This document shows positions 1-7,096 of a DNA stretch of 20,550 nt, piece by piece. Location of the stretch: positions 1-20,550 of the forward strand of contig SHBC01000011.1 in NCBI GenBank assembly GCA_004213025.1, written 5' to 3'. The translations under genes and the position numbers were made by a program. The stretch's first letter is position 1, and the number at the start of each line of letters is the position of its first letter. This stretch comes from SAR116 cluster bacterium. Its GTDB lineage: Bacteria; Pseudomonadota; Alphaproteobacteria; Puniceispirillales; Puniceispirillaceae. The notes beneath the pieces are model-generated. The model was not told the origin of the DNA. It searched no databases and saw only the letters and a list, made by a program, of their open reading frames with translations.

Positions 1-511
1 GGTCGTGGCACCGGTGGTCGCTGTCCTGATCTGGACAGATGACGTGACCGGCGGCTATGCGCCGGCGCTGACGCTGTTCATTCTGGCCAGCATCTCGGAC
101 TTCCTTGATGGCTGGATGGCGCGGCGGCTTGGCATTGTCTCGAAATTCGGCGCCATGCTTGACCCGATCGCCGACAAGGTGCTGATCGGCGTCTGCCTGC
201 TGGCGCTGGCCCGTGTGACCGGCGATGGCTGGCTGTTCTTCCTGCCGGCGCTTGTCATCATGACCCGGGAATTCCTGATTTCCGGCATTCGCGAATTCAT
301 GGCCGGCAGAAGCATCACCATCCCGGTGTCACAGCTCGCCAAATGGAAGACGACATTGCAGCTGGTGGCCATCGGTCTGATCATGGCGGCGCCGGTATTT
401 CCGGAAATGCCGTATGTAAATGAGGCCGGGCTGGTCACCCTGTGGTTGGCGGCGCTGATCACCGCGCAGACCGGCTTGGCCTATTTCAGGGAAACGCTTG
501 ATCATGTCTGA
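1..511 (+). CDS. pgsA: CDP-diacylglycerol--glycerol-3-phosphate 3-phosphatidyltransferase (5' truncated)
   Basis: This is the C-terminal part of the membrane enzyme that makes phosphatidylglycerol phosphate from CDP-diacylglycerol and glycerol-3-phosphate. The CDP-alcohol phosphatidyltransferase signature is complete: counting from the GTG codon at 5, D32, D35, G36, A39, R40, G49, D53 and D57 fit the DxxDGxxAR...GxxxDxxxD pattern that binds the metal and CDP moiety. Several hydrophobic segments follow. The reading frame is open to the window edge, and the short first membrane segment normally found before the signature is mostly missing, so the GTG at 5 is probably internal and the true start lies upstream. 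The 3' end overlaps the mobB start by 8 bases, which suggests translational coupling into the molybdenum-cofactor genes. The family is certain. PgsA rather than another CDP-alcohol transferase is inferred from overall resemblance. Confidence 0.9.
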   Translation, partial: VVAPVVAVLIWTDDVTGGYAPALTLFILASISDFLDGWMARRLGIVSKFGAMLDPIADKVLIGVCLLALARVTGDGWLFFLPALVIMTREFLISGIREFMAGRSITIPVSQLAKWKTTLQLVAIGLIMAAPVFPEMPYVNEAGLVTLWLAALITAQTGLAYFRETLDHV

Positions 512-1079
512 GACACGCGACACGGGCCAGCTTCTTGACGCTGCCAGCGCGCGGCACGGCCTGGTGATCGGTCTTGCCGGCTGGTCGGGAAGCGGCAAGA
601 CAACGCTTGCCGAACAGCTCATCGCCGGGTTGACCGCGCGCGGGCTCGAGGTTGCCACCATCAAACATGCGCATCATGGATTCGATGCCGACAAGCCAGG
701 CAAGGACAGCTATCGCCACCGGGCGGCGGGCGCGCGCCAGGTTGTCGTGTCATCGCAGGCACGCTCGGTGCTGTTCACAGAAAACCACGATCGCGGGGAA
801 CGCCGGCTGGAAGAGCTGCTTGACGCGCTGTCCCCGGCCGACATCGTGATTGTCGAAGGCTTCAAGCGCGAACCCATCCCGAAGATCGAAATCTTCCGGC
901 TGGCGACCGGCAAGCCGCCATTATTTACCACCGACCCGCAGATCATCGCCGTTGCCACTGACGACGCCGACGCCCTGCCGACCACGCCGCCGCATCTTCT
1001 CGACCTGAATGACGTCGGATCAATCATTGCCTATATCTGCGAGCGGGCCGGTGCCGGTACAATCGCGGCGGCATCATGA
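504..1079 (+). CDS. mobB: Molybdopterin-guanine dinucleotide biosynthesis adaptor MobB
   Basis: MobB is a small P-loop GTPase that assists MobA in attaching GMP to molybdopterin. The protein is 191 aa from the ATG at 504. A Walker A loop (GWSGSGKTT, residues 26-34) sits near the N terminus, followed by the family-typical IKHAHHGFD and KDSYRHRAAGA segments and a Walker B-like VIVEGFKREPIPKIE segment. An in-frame TTG at 498 is closer to the AGGGA at 488-492, but the ATG at 504 gives the usual N terminus and was chosen. The gene overlaps pgsA by 8 bases, and its stop overlaps the moeA start in an ATGA. MobA is not in the window. The call is firm; only the exact start is uncertain. Confidence 0.93.
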   Translation: MSETRDTGQLLDAASARHGLVIGLAGWSGSGKTTLAEQLIAGLTARGLEVATIKHAHHGFDADKPGKDSYRHRAAGARQVVVSSQARSVLFTENHDRGERRLEELLDALSPADIVIVEGFKREPIPKIEIFRLATGKPPLFTTDPQIIAVATDDADALPTTPPHLLDLNDVGSIIAYICERAGAGTIAAAS

Positions 1080-2332
1080 GCGACACCGCCGACCTCTATA
1101 GCGGCAGCCTTGCCCCCGATGCGGCCGTACAGAAACTCGCGGCAAGCATTGCGCGGGTCACCGAAACCGAAACCATCCCGGTTGCCATGGCGGCTGGCCG
1201 CCTGCTGGCCGGTGATATGGTGGCGGGACATGATCTGCCAGCCAGCAACAACGCCGCCGTCGACGGCTATGCGCTTGATGCCGACTTTCTGGCCGCACAT
1301 CCCGATGATGAATTCCCGGTCGTCGGACGCGCCGCCGCCGGCCATCCGTTTCAGGGCATTGTCACCGCAGGCACGGCCGTCAGGATTTTTACCGGCGCGG
1401 TGATGCCGCACGGCACCAATGCCGTGGCCATGCAGGAATTCTGCACCGCCGATGAGGCAGCCGGCACCGTGCGGATTGGCCGGCCTTTAAAGGCTGGTGC
1501 CAATAACCGGCCCGCCGGCGAAAATCTGCGGATGGGAGAGATGATTGCCGCCGCCGGCTGTCGCATCGGGCCTGCCGAGGTGGGAATCGCCGCCGCCGCC
1601 GGCAATGCCGATATCGAGGCCTTCAGGCGGCTGCGCGTCGGGCTGCTGTCGATGGGCGATGAGGTGGTGCCGGCCGGGTCACCAACCGGCCCCGGCCAGC
1701 TTCATGATTCCAACCGGCCAATGCTTGCCGCATTGCTGGAGAGCGATGGCCATGCAGTGCATGATTTCGGCATCGTTCCCGATCAGGCGGAGGCGCTGAC
1801 GGATCGCTATGGCGACGCCCTTGCCGCATGCGATGCCGTGATCTCGTCAGGCGGTGCGTCTGATGGTGACGAGGACCACACCCAGGAAGCAATGCGGCGG
1901 CTTGACATCACGCCGTCATTCTGGCGGCTTGCCATCAAGCCTGGCAGGCCAATGGCGGCGGGGGTCTCCGGATCAGGCGCACCGGTGCTGTGCCTTCCCG
2001 GCAATCCGGTTGCCGCCTTTGTCTGTTACCGGCTCGTCGCGGCACCTGTTCTCGCGATCATGGCCGGTGGCACGCCGCCCGTTCTGCTGCGCTGTCCGAT
2101 GCGAAGCGGGTTCGCGCATCGCAAGTCACCCGGGAGGGCGGAATATCTTCGTGTCCGGCTTGTCACCGGCGCGGATGGTGAGACCGAGATGATGCTTCAC
2201 GGCCGCAAGGGTGCCGGCGTCCTTTCGTCGCTGACCGGCGCCGACGGTCTTGTCGAGATTCCGGTTGAAAATGACGGCGTGGCTGTCGGAGACTATCTGA
2301 CGTTCATACCCTTCAGGGAGTCCGCATTGTGA
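1076..2332 (+). CDS. moeA: Molybdopterin molybdenumtransferase MoeA
   Basis: MoeA inserts molybdenum into adenylylated molybdopterin to give the active cofactor. The protein is 418 aa, normal for the family. Visible conserved segments are SNNAAVDGYAL (residues 58-67), TGAVMPHGTNA (106-116), GDEVV (194-198), DSNRPM (211-216), the molybdopterin-binding-fold motif SGGASDGDED (258-267), KPGRPM (288-293) and LPGNPVA (307-313). The C-terminal domain IV follows and ends near residue 410. The ATG at 1076 overlaps the mobB TGA, and the TGA at 2330-2332 overlaps the moaD GTG, so mobB-moeA-moaD look like one translationally coupled message. Nothing is missing or broken. Some bacteria have several MoeA paralogues; this one is placed in the general Moco pathway by its neighbours. 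Confidence 0.97.
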   Translation: MSDTADLYSGSLAPDAAVQKLAASIARVTETETIPVAMAAGRLLAGDMVAGHDLPASNNAAVDGYALDADFLAAHPDDEFPVVGRAAAGHPFQGIVTAGTAVRIFTGAVMPHGTNAVAMQEFCTADEAAGTVRIGRPLKAGANNRPAGENLRMGEMIAAAGCRIGPAEVGIAAAAGNADIEAFRRLRVGLLSMGDEVVPAGSPTGPGQLHDSNRPMLAALLESDGHAVHDFGIVPDQAEALTDRYGDALAACDAVISSGGASDGDEDHTQEAMRRLDITPSFWRLAIKPGRPMAAGVSGSGAPVLCLPGNPVAAFVCYRLVAAPVLAIMAGGTPPVLLRCPMRSGFAHRKSPGRAEYLRVRLVTGADGETEMMLHGRKGAGVLSSLTGADGLVEIPVENDGVAVGDYLTFIPFRESAL

Positions 2333-2610
2333 GCACTACAACGCCTACCACATCAAGCCTGTCGATCCGGTATTTTGCCTGGATGCGTGAACATACCGGC
2401 ACCGCGATGGAAACAGTCGCGCTTCCCGACAATGTCGCCTGTGTTGGCGATCTGGTGCCGCATCTGACGGCGTTGTCGGCGGGGCATGCGCTGGCGCTGA
2501 AGAATATGCGCGCGGTGCGGGTGGCGGTGAATCGCAGCTATGGCGATCTCGACACACCCGTTGCCGCCGGTGATGAGGTGGCCTTCTTCCCACCGGTGAC
2601 CGGAGGCTGA
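2329..2610 (+). CDS. moaD: Molybdopterin synthase small subunit MoaD
   Basis: MoaD is the ubiquitin-fold sulfur carrier of molybdopterin synthase; its C-terminal glycine is converted to a thiocarboxylate that supplies the dithiolene sulfurs. The protein is 93 aa and ends in FFPPVTGG, so the essential terminal Gly-Gly is present. The body contains a ubiquitin-like IRYFAWMRE strand and a VAVNRSYGDLDTPVAAGDEVAF segment typical of the family. It is about a dozen residues longer than the classic 81-residue form because of a Ser/Thr-rich N-terminal extension. The start is a GTG overlapping the moeA stop by 4 bases (GTGA), preceded by CAGGGAG. moaE follows after 3 bases, as expected for its partner subunit. 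Confidence 0.95.
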   Translation: MSTTTPTTSSLSIRYFAWMREHTGTAMETVALPDNVACVGDLVPHLTALSAGHALALKNMRAVRVAVNRSYGDLDTPVAAGDEVAFFPPVTGG

Positions 2611-2613
2611 ATC

Positions 2614-3060
2614 GTGGCTGTTCGTGTGCAAACCGAAGATTTCGATGTCGGCGTGGAAAGCCGCGCACTACAGGCGGATGCCGTTGGCGCGATTGCCCTG
2701 TTCGTTGGCACGGTTCGCGGGCTGAGCAGTGACAATGGTGTCACCGCGATGACGCTTGAGCATTACCCCGGCATGACCGAGTCAGAGCTTGAGCGGATCG
2801 AGGCCGAGGCGCGCACGCGCTGGCCACTTGAGGATGTCACCATCATCCACCGTGTCGGCAGGCTAGAGGCTGGAGATCAGATCGTCCTTGTCGGCGCCGC
2901 ATCGCCGCACCGCCAGGCGGCATTCGATGCCGCCCAGTTCATCATGGATTTTCTGAAGACCGACGCCCCGTTCTGGAAGGCTGAGGAGCGCGGTGACGAA
3001 ACAAGCTGGGTCGACGCCCGCGAAAGCGACAATGCGGCGCGCAAACGTTGGACCAGCTAG
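2614..3060 (+). CDS. moaE: Molybdopterin synthase catalytic subunit MoaE
   Basis: MoaE is the large subunit of molybdopterin synthase and converts cyclic pyranopterin monophosphate into molybdopterin using the MoaD thiocarboxylate. The protein is 148 aa. The active-site residues are all visible: R36 in FVGTVRG, H99-R100 in SPHRQAAF, and K115 and K122 in DFLKTDAPFWKAEE, with the same spacing as R39, H103/R104, K119 and K126 of the E. coli enzyme. LEHYPGM (residues 48-54) is also typical. The start is GTG at 2614 with GGAGG at 2602-2606, which lies inside the end of moaD. It is the last gene of the Moco block and converges on ilvE, with 30 bases between the two stop codons and no clear terminator hairpin. 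Confidence 0.96.
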   Translation: MAVRVQTEDFDVGVESRALQADAVGAIALFVGTVRGLSSDNGVTAMTLEHYPGMTESELERIEAEARTRWPLEDVTIIHRVGRLEAGDQIVLVGAASPHRQAAFDAAQFIMDFLKTDAPFWKAEERGDETSWVDARESDNAARKRWTS

Positions 3061-3090
3061 CGGCGCGAAGGCCCCGTCACCGGCACACTA

Positions 3091-3978
3091 TCAGAGCGAG
3101 ATCCGGCCCCGCACAAGATCCTCATAACCGTCAACAAGCTGGCGGCTGACCTCGGCAGGGGTGAAACTGTAGTCACCAATCTTCGAAACAGGTGTGACCT
3201 CGGCCGCCGTGCCGGTCAGGAAACATTCCTTCATCCCGGCCATGTCCTCGGGTGCCATATGACGCTGCACCACCTTCATCTGCTTTGATTCGGCCAGCGC
3301 AATGACGGTCCGGCGGGTGATCCCGTCGAGGAAGCAATCGGCGATCGGCGTGTGGATCGTTCCCGCATCATCGACAAAGAAGATATTGGCACCGGTGGCC
3401 TCGGCGATGTAGCCGCGGTAATCCAGCATCAACGCGTCCTGAAACCCGTTCTTCTCGGCCTCATGCTTTGACAGCGTGCAGATCATGTAGAGGCCGGCAG
3501 CCTTGGCATGGACAGGCGCTGATTCAGGCGACGGCCGCTTCCATTTCGCGATATCGAGCGTGATGCCCTTCATCTTTGTCTCGGGATCGAAATAGCTTGG
3601 CCATTCCCAGGCGGCGATAGCGACATGGATTGTCGTCATCTGCGCCGAAACGGCCATCATCTCGGACCCACGCCAGCAAAACGCACGGACATAGCCGTCG
3701 GTGATGCCGTTGGCCTCGATCACCGCCATCTTCGCGGCATCGACCTCTTCATCGCCGAGCGGAATGTCGAAATCCATCAATTTGCAGGAATTGCGCAGGC
3801 GCTCGGTATGTTCGCGACCCTTGAAGATCGTCCCCGAATAGACACGCTCACCCTCAAAAACAAGGCTTGCATAATGCAGTCCGTGGCTCAGCGTATGCGT
3901 CTTCGCATCGCGCCATGGAACAATCTCGCCATCCAGCCAGATGCTGCCGTCGCGATCATCGAACGGAATCAAGGCCAT
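3091..3978 (-). CDS. ilvE: Branched-chain amino acid aminotransferase (class IV PLP fold)
   Basis: This is a fold-type IV PLP aminotransferase, 295 aa from the ATG at 3978. That start is supported by a strong GGAGGAG on the minus strand about 7 bases upstream; the 13-codon upstream extension of the frame lacks one. Conserved features are SHGLHYASLVFEGERVY (residues 31-47), the presumed Schiff-base lysine K159 in HAKAAGLY at the same number as in E. coli IlvE, E193 in the phosphate-binding region, the EATGANIFFV segment and LDGITRRTVI (217-226). The family reversibly moves the amino group between Leu, Ile or Val and 2-oxoglutarate. D-amino-acid or aminodeoxychorismate activity cannot be excluded from sequence, but length and motifs favour IlvE. 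It diverges from the MarR gene, an arrangement that would allow shared control. Confidence 0.92.
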   Translation of the reverse strand: MALIPFDDRDGSIWLDGEIVPWRDAKTHTLSHGLHYASLVFEGERVYSGTIFKGREHTERLRNSCKLMDFDIPLGDEEVDAAKMAVIEANGITDGYVRAFCWRGSEMMAVSAQMTTIHVAIAAWEWPSYFDPETKMKGITLDIAKWKRPSPESAPVHAKAAGLYMICTLSKHEAEKNGFQDALMLDYRGYIAEATGANIFFVDDAGTIHTPIADCFLDGITRRTVIALAESKQMKVVQRHMAPEDMAGMKECFLTGTAAEVTPVSKIGDYSFTPAEVSRQLVDGYEDLVRGRISL

Positions 3979-4020
3979 CTTCGTCTCCTCCAGCGGACAC
4001 GTCCCACCGCGCCGCACAAA

Positions 4021-4048
4021 CCGGATCGTAAATTTAGTTCCAATCCGG
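4021..4048. promoter_or_regulatory. Inverted repeat in the ilvE/MarR divergent intergenic region (candidate operator)
   Basis: CCGGAT at 4021-4026 and ATCCGG at 4043-4048 form perfect 6-bp arms around 16 AT-rich bases that contain the palindrome TAAATTTA (4029-4036). A second, weaker dyad, TGGTA/TACCA, spans 4057-4080. The 124-bp gap must hold promoters for both ilvE and the MarR gene, so one of these may be an operator, possibly for the MarR protein itself. No convincing -35/-10 pair was found. The wide spacer is unusual for MarR sites. Confidence 0.25.
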
Positions 4049-4102
4049 CCTTATTGTGGTAATCAGGAAGTACGCTACCATTGTCTCGGATTATTGGTCA
4101 AC

Positions 4103-4615
4103 ATGGCTGACATAAAACCCATCGGAAAGGCTCTTTTTCTGCGCGAGGAAGAGCTCCGGCGCGGCATCGAGTTGATGTTCTTTGCCTACAGGGATTTCAC
4201 CGGCGAGGCGGATTCGATTCTCGCCGAACAGAATATGGGCCGGGCGCATCATCGCGCGATCTATTTCATCGGCCGCAACCCCGGGATCACGGTGAGCGAG
4301 TTGCTGGCGATCCTGAAAATCACCAAACAGAGCCTGTCGCGCGTGTTGTCGGCGCTTGTGGAGTCGGATCATGTTGTTCAGAAGACCGGCCCCGATGACC
4401 GGCGGCAGCGGCTTCTCTATCTGACCGACCAGGGCACCAAGCTTGAATCACGTCTGACCGAGGTGCAGGGGCGTCGTTTCGCCAAGGCCTATCGCAATGC
4501 CGGCATGAATGCCGTTGAGGGCTTTCAGAGGGTGCTTGAAGGGCTGCTCGACCTGGAAACGCAGCGCCAGGTCGACGCGCTTTCACATGCCCGCAAGGCA
4601 CGGCAGGATGATTGA
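4103..4615 (+). CDS. MarR-family transcriptional regulator (PetP-like)
   Basis: This winged-helix regulator is 170 aa from the ATG at 4103; an in-frame TTG at 4094 is an alternative start. Residues 11-60 form the conserved LFLREEELRRGIELMFFAYRDF and GRAHHRAIYFIGRNPG segments. The helix-turn-helix follows (about 61-85: ITVSELLAILKITKQSLSRV), then the wing (95-111, GPDDRRQRLLYLTDQG). The sequence strongly resembles the alphaproteobacterial PetP group, described in Rhodobacter capsulatus with PetR beside the petABC operon. Here an OmpR-class response regulator starts 18 bases downstream and a histidine kinase follows, so the three are probably co-transcribed. Its ligand and targets cannot be read from the sequence. 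MarR membership is firm, and PetP orthology is an inference from similarity and context. Confidence 0.88.
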   Translation: MADIKPIGKALFLREEELRRGIELMFFAYRDFTGEADSILAEQNMGRAHHRAIYFIGRNPGITVSELLAILKITKQSLSRVLSALVESDHVVQKTGPDDRRQRLLYLTDQGTKLESRLTEVQGRRFAKAYRNAGMNAVEGFQRVLEGLLDLETQRQVDALSHARKARQDD

Positions 4616-4633
4616 TCGGCGGGGCATAGCTTC

Positions 4634-5362
4634 ATGATGGGCGTTGACGCCTTGCAGGGGCAGCATATCCTCGTCATTGACGATGACGAACGGTTGCGGC
4701 TGCTATTGCGGCGCTTCCTTGAGGAAAGTGCGTTCCGGGTCACCGATGTGGGTTCGGCCAGCGAGGCGCGCCAGCTCCTCGACGGGTTTGTCTTTGACCT
4801 GCTGATTGTTGACATCATGATGCCGGGCGAGACAGGGCTGGAGTTTCTCAGCGATATCCGCAGCGGCAATCAGGTGCCGGCCCTCTTCCTGACCGCCATG
4901 TCGGAGACCGAACATCGGATCGCCGGGCTTGAGAGCGGGGCCGATGATTACATGTCCAAACCTTTCGAGCCACGGGAGCTGGTCTTGCGGATCCGTTCGA
5001 TTCTCAGCCGGGCGGCGGCGCAGCGTGCCGCGCCAAGCAAGAGCATCACCTTTGGCCCCTACAGTTTCGACCGGACCACCGGCATCCTGATGCACAGCAC
5101 TGGTCGCATTCACATCACCAACGCAGAGCAGAAGCTACTTGCCAGCTTTGCCGAGTCGCCCGACAGGGTTCTCTCGCGCGATGATATCACCGAGGCGATG
5201 GACAGCAGCATGCGCGGCCGCTCAATCGATGTCGCCGTGGCCAGGCTGCGGGCCAAGATCGAGCCCGACCCGCACTATCCTGTCTACCTGCAGACCGTTC
5301 GCAACAAGGGTTGGCTGCTTCGCACCGACAGCCCGGCAGGAGGCAGCGATGCAACTTCGTAA
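4634..5362 (+). CDS. OmpR-class two-component response regulator (PetR/CenR-like)
   Basis: The protein is 242 aa. The receiver domain (about residues 10-128) has the acidic pocket D16-D18, the phosphoacceptor D60 in LLIVDIMMPG, T87 in LFLTAMS and K109 in YMSKPFEP. The C-terminal winged-helix DNA-binding domain (about 138-232) includes FGPYSFDRTTG, ITNAEQKLLASFA and the recognition-helix region RGRSIDVAVARLRAKIE, ending VYLQTVRNKGWLL. ATG codons occur at 4634 and 4637, and both are possible; GGCGGGG at 4618-4624 is the nearest purine-rich stretch. The stop overlaps the histidine kinase start by 14 bases, which implies a cognate pair. The sequence resembles the PetR/CenR group of alphaproteobacteria, which is linked to respiration or envelope control. 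The actual regulon is unknown. Confidence 0.9.
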   Translation: MMGVDALQGQHILVIDDDERLRLLLRRFLEESAFRVTDVGSASEARQLLDGFVFDLLIVDIMMPGETGLEFLSDIRSGNQVPALFLTAMSETEHRIAGLESGADDYMSKPFEPRELVLRIRSILSRAAAQRAAPSKSITFGPYSFDRTTGILMHSTGRIHITNAEQKLLASFAESPDRVLSRDDITEAMDSSMRGRSIDVAVARLRAKIEPDPHYPVYLQTVRNKGWLLRTDSPAGGSDATS

Positions 5363-6668
5363 CTACCTGCCGAAAACGCTGTTCGGACGGATGCTGTCGA
5401 TCATCCTCGTGCCGATGATTCTGGTGCAGGTGATCACCATCTTCATTTTCTATGAACGTCACTGGGACACCGTCACGCGTCATATGGCGGGCCAGCTCGC
5501 CGCCGACATCAGTCTTCTTGCCGACCGGCTTGGCGAGACTCCCGACGAAGCCACCATCGAATTGATCCAGCAGACTGGATGGCAGTATTTCTCCTTCCCG
5601 GTCCAGTACAATGCCGAGGCTGAATTTGTCGGACCGAATGTCGCCCCGCCGGCAAGCTATGCCGAGGAAATACTGCGCTATGAACTGGACGTTCGGCTGC
5701 AACAGGAATGGCATGCCGATCTGGAATCAGACCCGCATCTTGTTTTTGTCGATCTGGCGCTGGACCCCGGTGTGTTGCGTATCTATGCCAGCCGCAAACG
5801 GATCTTTTCCTCCACAAGCTGGACCTTCTTCGGCTGGACACTCGGCTCATCAATATTGCTCTTTGCCATCGCGCTGTTGTTCATGCGTGGCCAGGTGCGG
5901 CCGATCCTGCGGCTTGCCAATGCCGCGCGGGCACTTGGCCTTGGCCGTCAGGCACCCGATTACAGGCTTGAGGGCGCACGCGAGGTGCGGCTTGCCGGCC
6001 GTGCTTTCCAGGCCATGCGCCACCGCATCATGCGGCAGCTCAACGAGCGGACCGAAATGCTGGCCGGCGTCAGCCATGACCTTCGCACGCCGCTGACCCG
6101 CATCCGCCTGCAGCTTGAATTGATGAGTGACCGCGAGGATGCCGCGGCGATCCGCGCCGATCTTGCTGAAATGGAAGGGATGATCGACGCCTATCTGAGC
6201 TTTGCCGCCGGCGAGGTCGCGGAGCCGACCGAGGATACCGACCTGCAGGCGATGCTGGACAGGATGGTCACGCAGACCCGCAACACCCATGCCTTTGACA
6301 TTACCTTTACACCGCCATCACCGCCCCTGCCTGTCTTCCCGCTCAGGCGCAAGGCCATCCGCCGGGCGATCGAGAACATCATCTCGAACGCGCTGGCCTA
6401 TTCACAGCAGGCACAGGTGACCGCAAGCTACCGCAATGACGAGGTGACAATCTCCTTTGATGATAATGGCGCCGGCATCCCGGCCGAACGCCGTGCCGAT
6501 GCGCTGCGGCCCTTTGTCAGGCTGGAAACCTCGCGCAATCGTCAGACCGGCGGCACCGGCCTTGGTCTGTCCATCACCAGCGATATCGTAATGGGCCATG
6601 GCGGCGATTTGATACTTGCTGACTCACCGCTTGGCGGCCTGCGGGTGATCGTCAAGCTGCCAGTCTGA
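5349..6668 (+). CDS. Membrane sensor histidine kinase (EnvZ-type)
   Basis: The protein is 439 aa from the ATG at 5349, chosen because AGGAGG at 5338-5343 sits 5 bases upstream and the N terminus becomes normal. The frame is open back to 5139, but that stretch lies inside the response regulator and does not look like protein. A first membrane helix (about 14-35) is followed by a periplasmic sensor region of about 120 residues with no recognised domain, and a second helix (about 160-180). Then come a HAMP linker, the HisKA motif with phosphoacceptor H243 (AGVSHDLRTPLTR), the N box with N347 (IENIISNALAYS), the G1 box DDNGAGI (371-377) and the G2 box GGTGLGLS (401-408). It autophosphorylates and should phosphorylate the overlapping upstream regulator. 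Only 15 bases separate it from the convergent csaA. Confidence 0.93.
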   Translation: MQLRNYLPKTLFGRMLSIILVPMILVQVITIFIFYERHWDTVTRHMAGQLAADISLLADRLGETPDEATIELIQQTGWQYFSFPVQYNAEAEFVGPNVAPPASYAEEILRYELDVRLQQEWHADLESDPHLVFVDLALDPGVLRIYASRKRIFSSTSWTFFGWTLGSSILLFAIALLFMRGQVRPILRLANAARALGLGRQAPDYRLEGAREVRLAGRAFQAMRHRIMRQLNERTEMLAGVSHDLRTPLTRIRLQLELMSDREDAAAIRADLAEMEGMIDAYLSFAAGEVAEPTEDTDLQAMLDRMVTQTRNTHAFDITFTPPSPPLPVFPLRRKAIRRAIENIISNALAYSQQAQVTASYRNDEVTISFDDNGAGIPAERRADALRPFVRLETSRNRQTGGTGLGLSITSDIVMGHGGDLILADSPLGGLRVIVKLPV

Positions 6669-6683
6669 GGTCGGTCTCTGCCG

Positions 6684-7043
6684 TCAGTGAAGCCGGCTGC
6701 CGTCGGGGGCGTCCTTGTCGGGCGCCACCAGCACCACCTCGCCGCTGGCGTTGGCAACGCCAAGCGTCAGAACCTCGGACATGAAGGGGCCAATCTGGCG
6801 GGGCGGGAAATTCACCACCGCCATCACCTTTTTCCCGACCAGCGTTTCAGGGCTGTAGAGTTCGGTGATCTGGGCCGACGATTTACGCGTGCCGATATCA
6901 GCGCCAAAATCAATCACCAGTTTGAAAGCTGGCTTGCGCGCCTCAGGGAACGGAACCGCCTCGACAATCGTGCCGCAGCGGATGTCGATTTTCATGAATT
7001 CGTCGAATGTCGCGGTTGGGGTTGCCGTGTCATCCTTGCTCAT
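6684..7043 (-). CDS. csaA: CsaA-like tRNA-binding-domain protein
   Basis: This 119-aa protein consists almost entirely of a tRNA-binding (EMAP/MetRS-C-like) OB-fold. Conserved CsaA segments are visible: IDIRCGTIVEAVPFPEARKP (residues 19-38), FGADIGTRKSSAQIT (46-60), the GKKVMAVVNFPPRQIG core (70-85) and SEVLTLGVAN (89-98). CsaA of Bacillus subtilis has been described as a chaperone with export-related activity. The OB-fold predicts binding of tRNA-like nucleic acid, and the role in alphaproteobacteria is not settled. The ATG at 7043 was chosen over a TTG one codon upstream; GGAGAG lies a few bases before it. It is the last gene of the minus-strand run from the YbjN gene through proC, and it converges on the histidine kinase gene. 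Confidence 0.88.
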   Translation of the reverse strand: MSKDDTATPTATFDEFMKIDIRCGTIVEAVPFPEARKPAFKLVIDFGADIGTRKSSAQITELYSPETLVGKKVMAVVNFPPRQIGPFMSEVLTLGVANASGEVVLVAPDKDAPDGSRLH

Positions 7044-7096
7044 CAATCTCTCCGCGTGTGTCTTTAGACAGTGATTAATCAGGGTTTTGGGGGTGG

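Noticed and set aside
5139..5348. N-terminal extension of the histidine kinase by 70 codons
   Set aside because: The stretch overlaps the response regulator in another frame and looks like shadow translation. The ATG at 5349 has a strong AGGAGG and a normal membrane helix follows.
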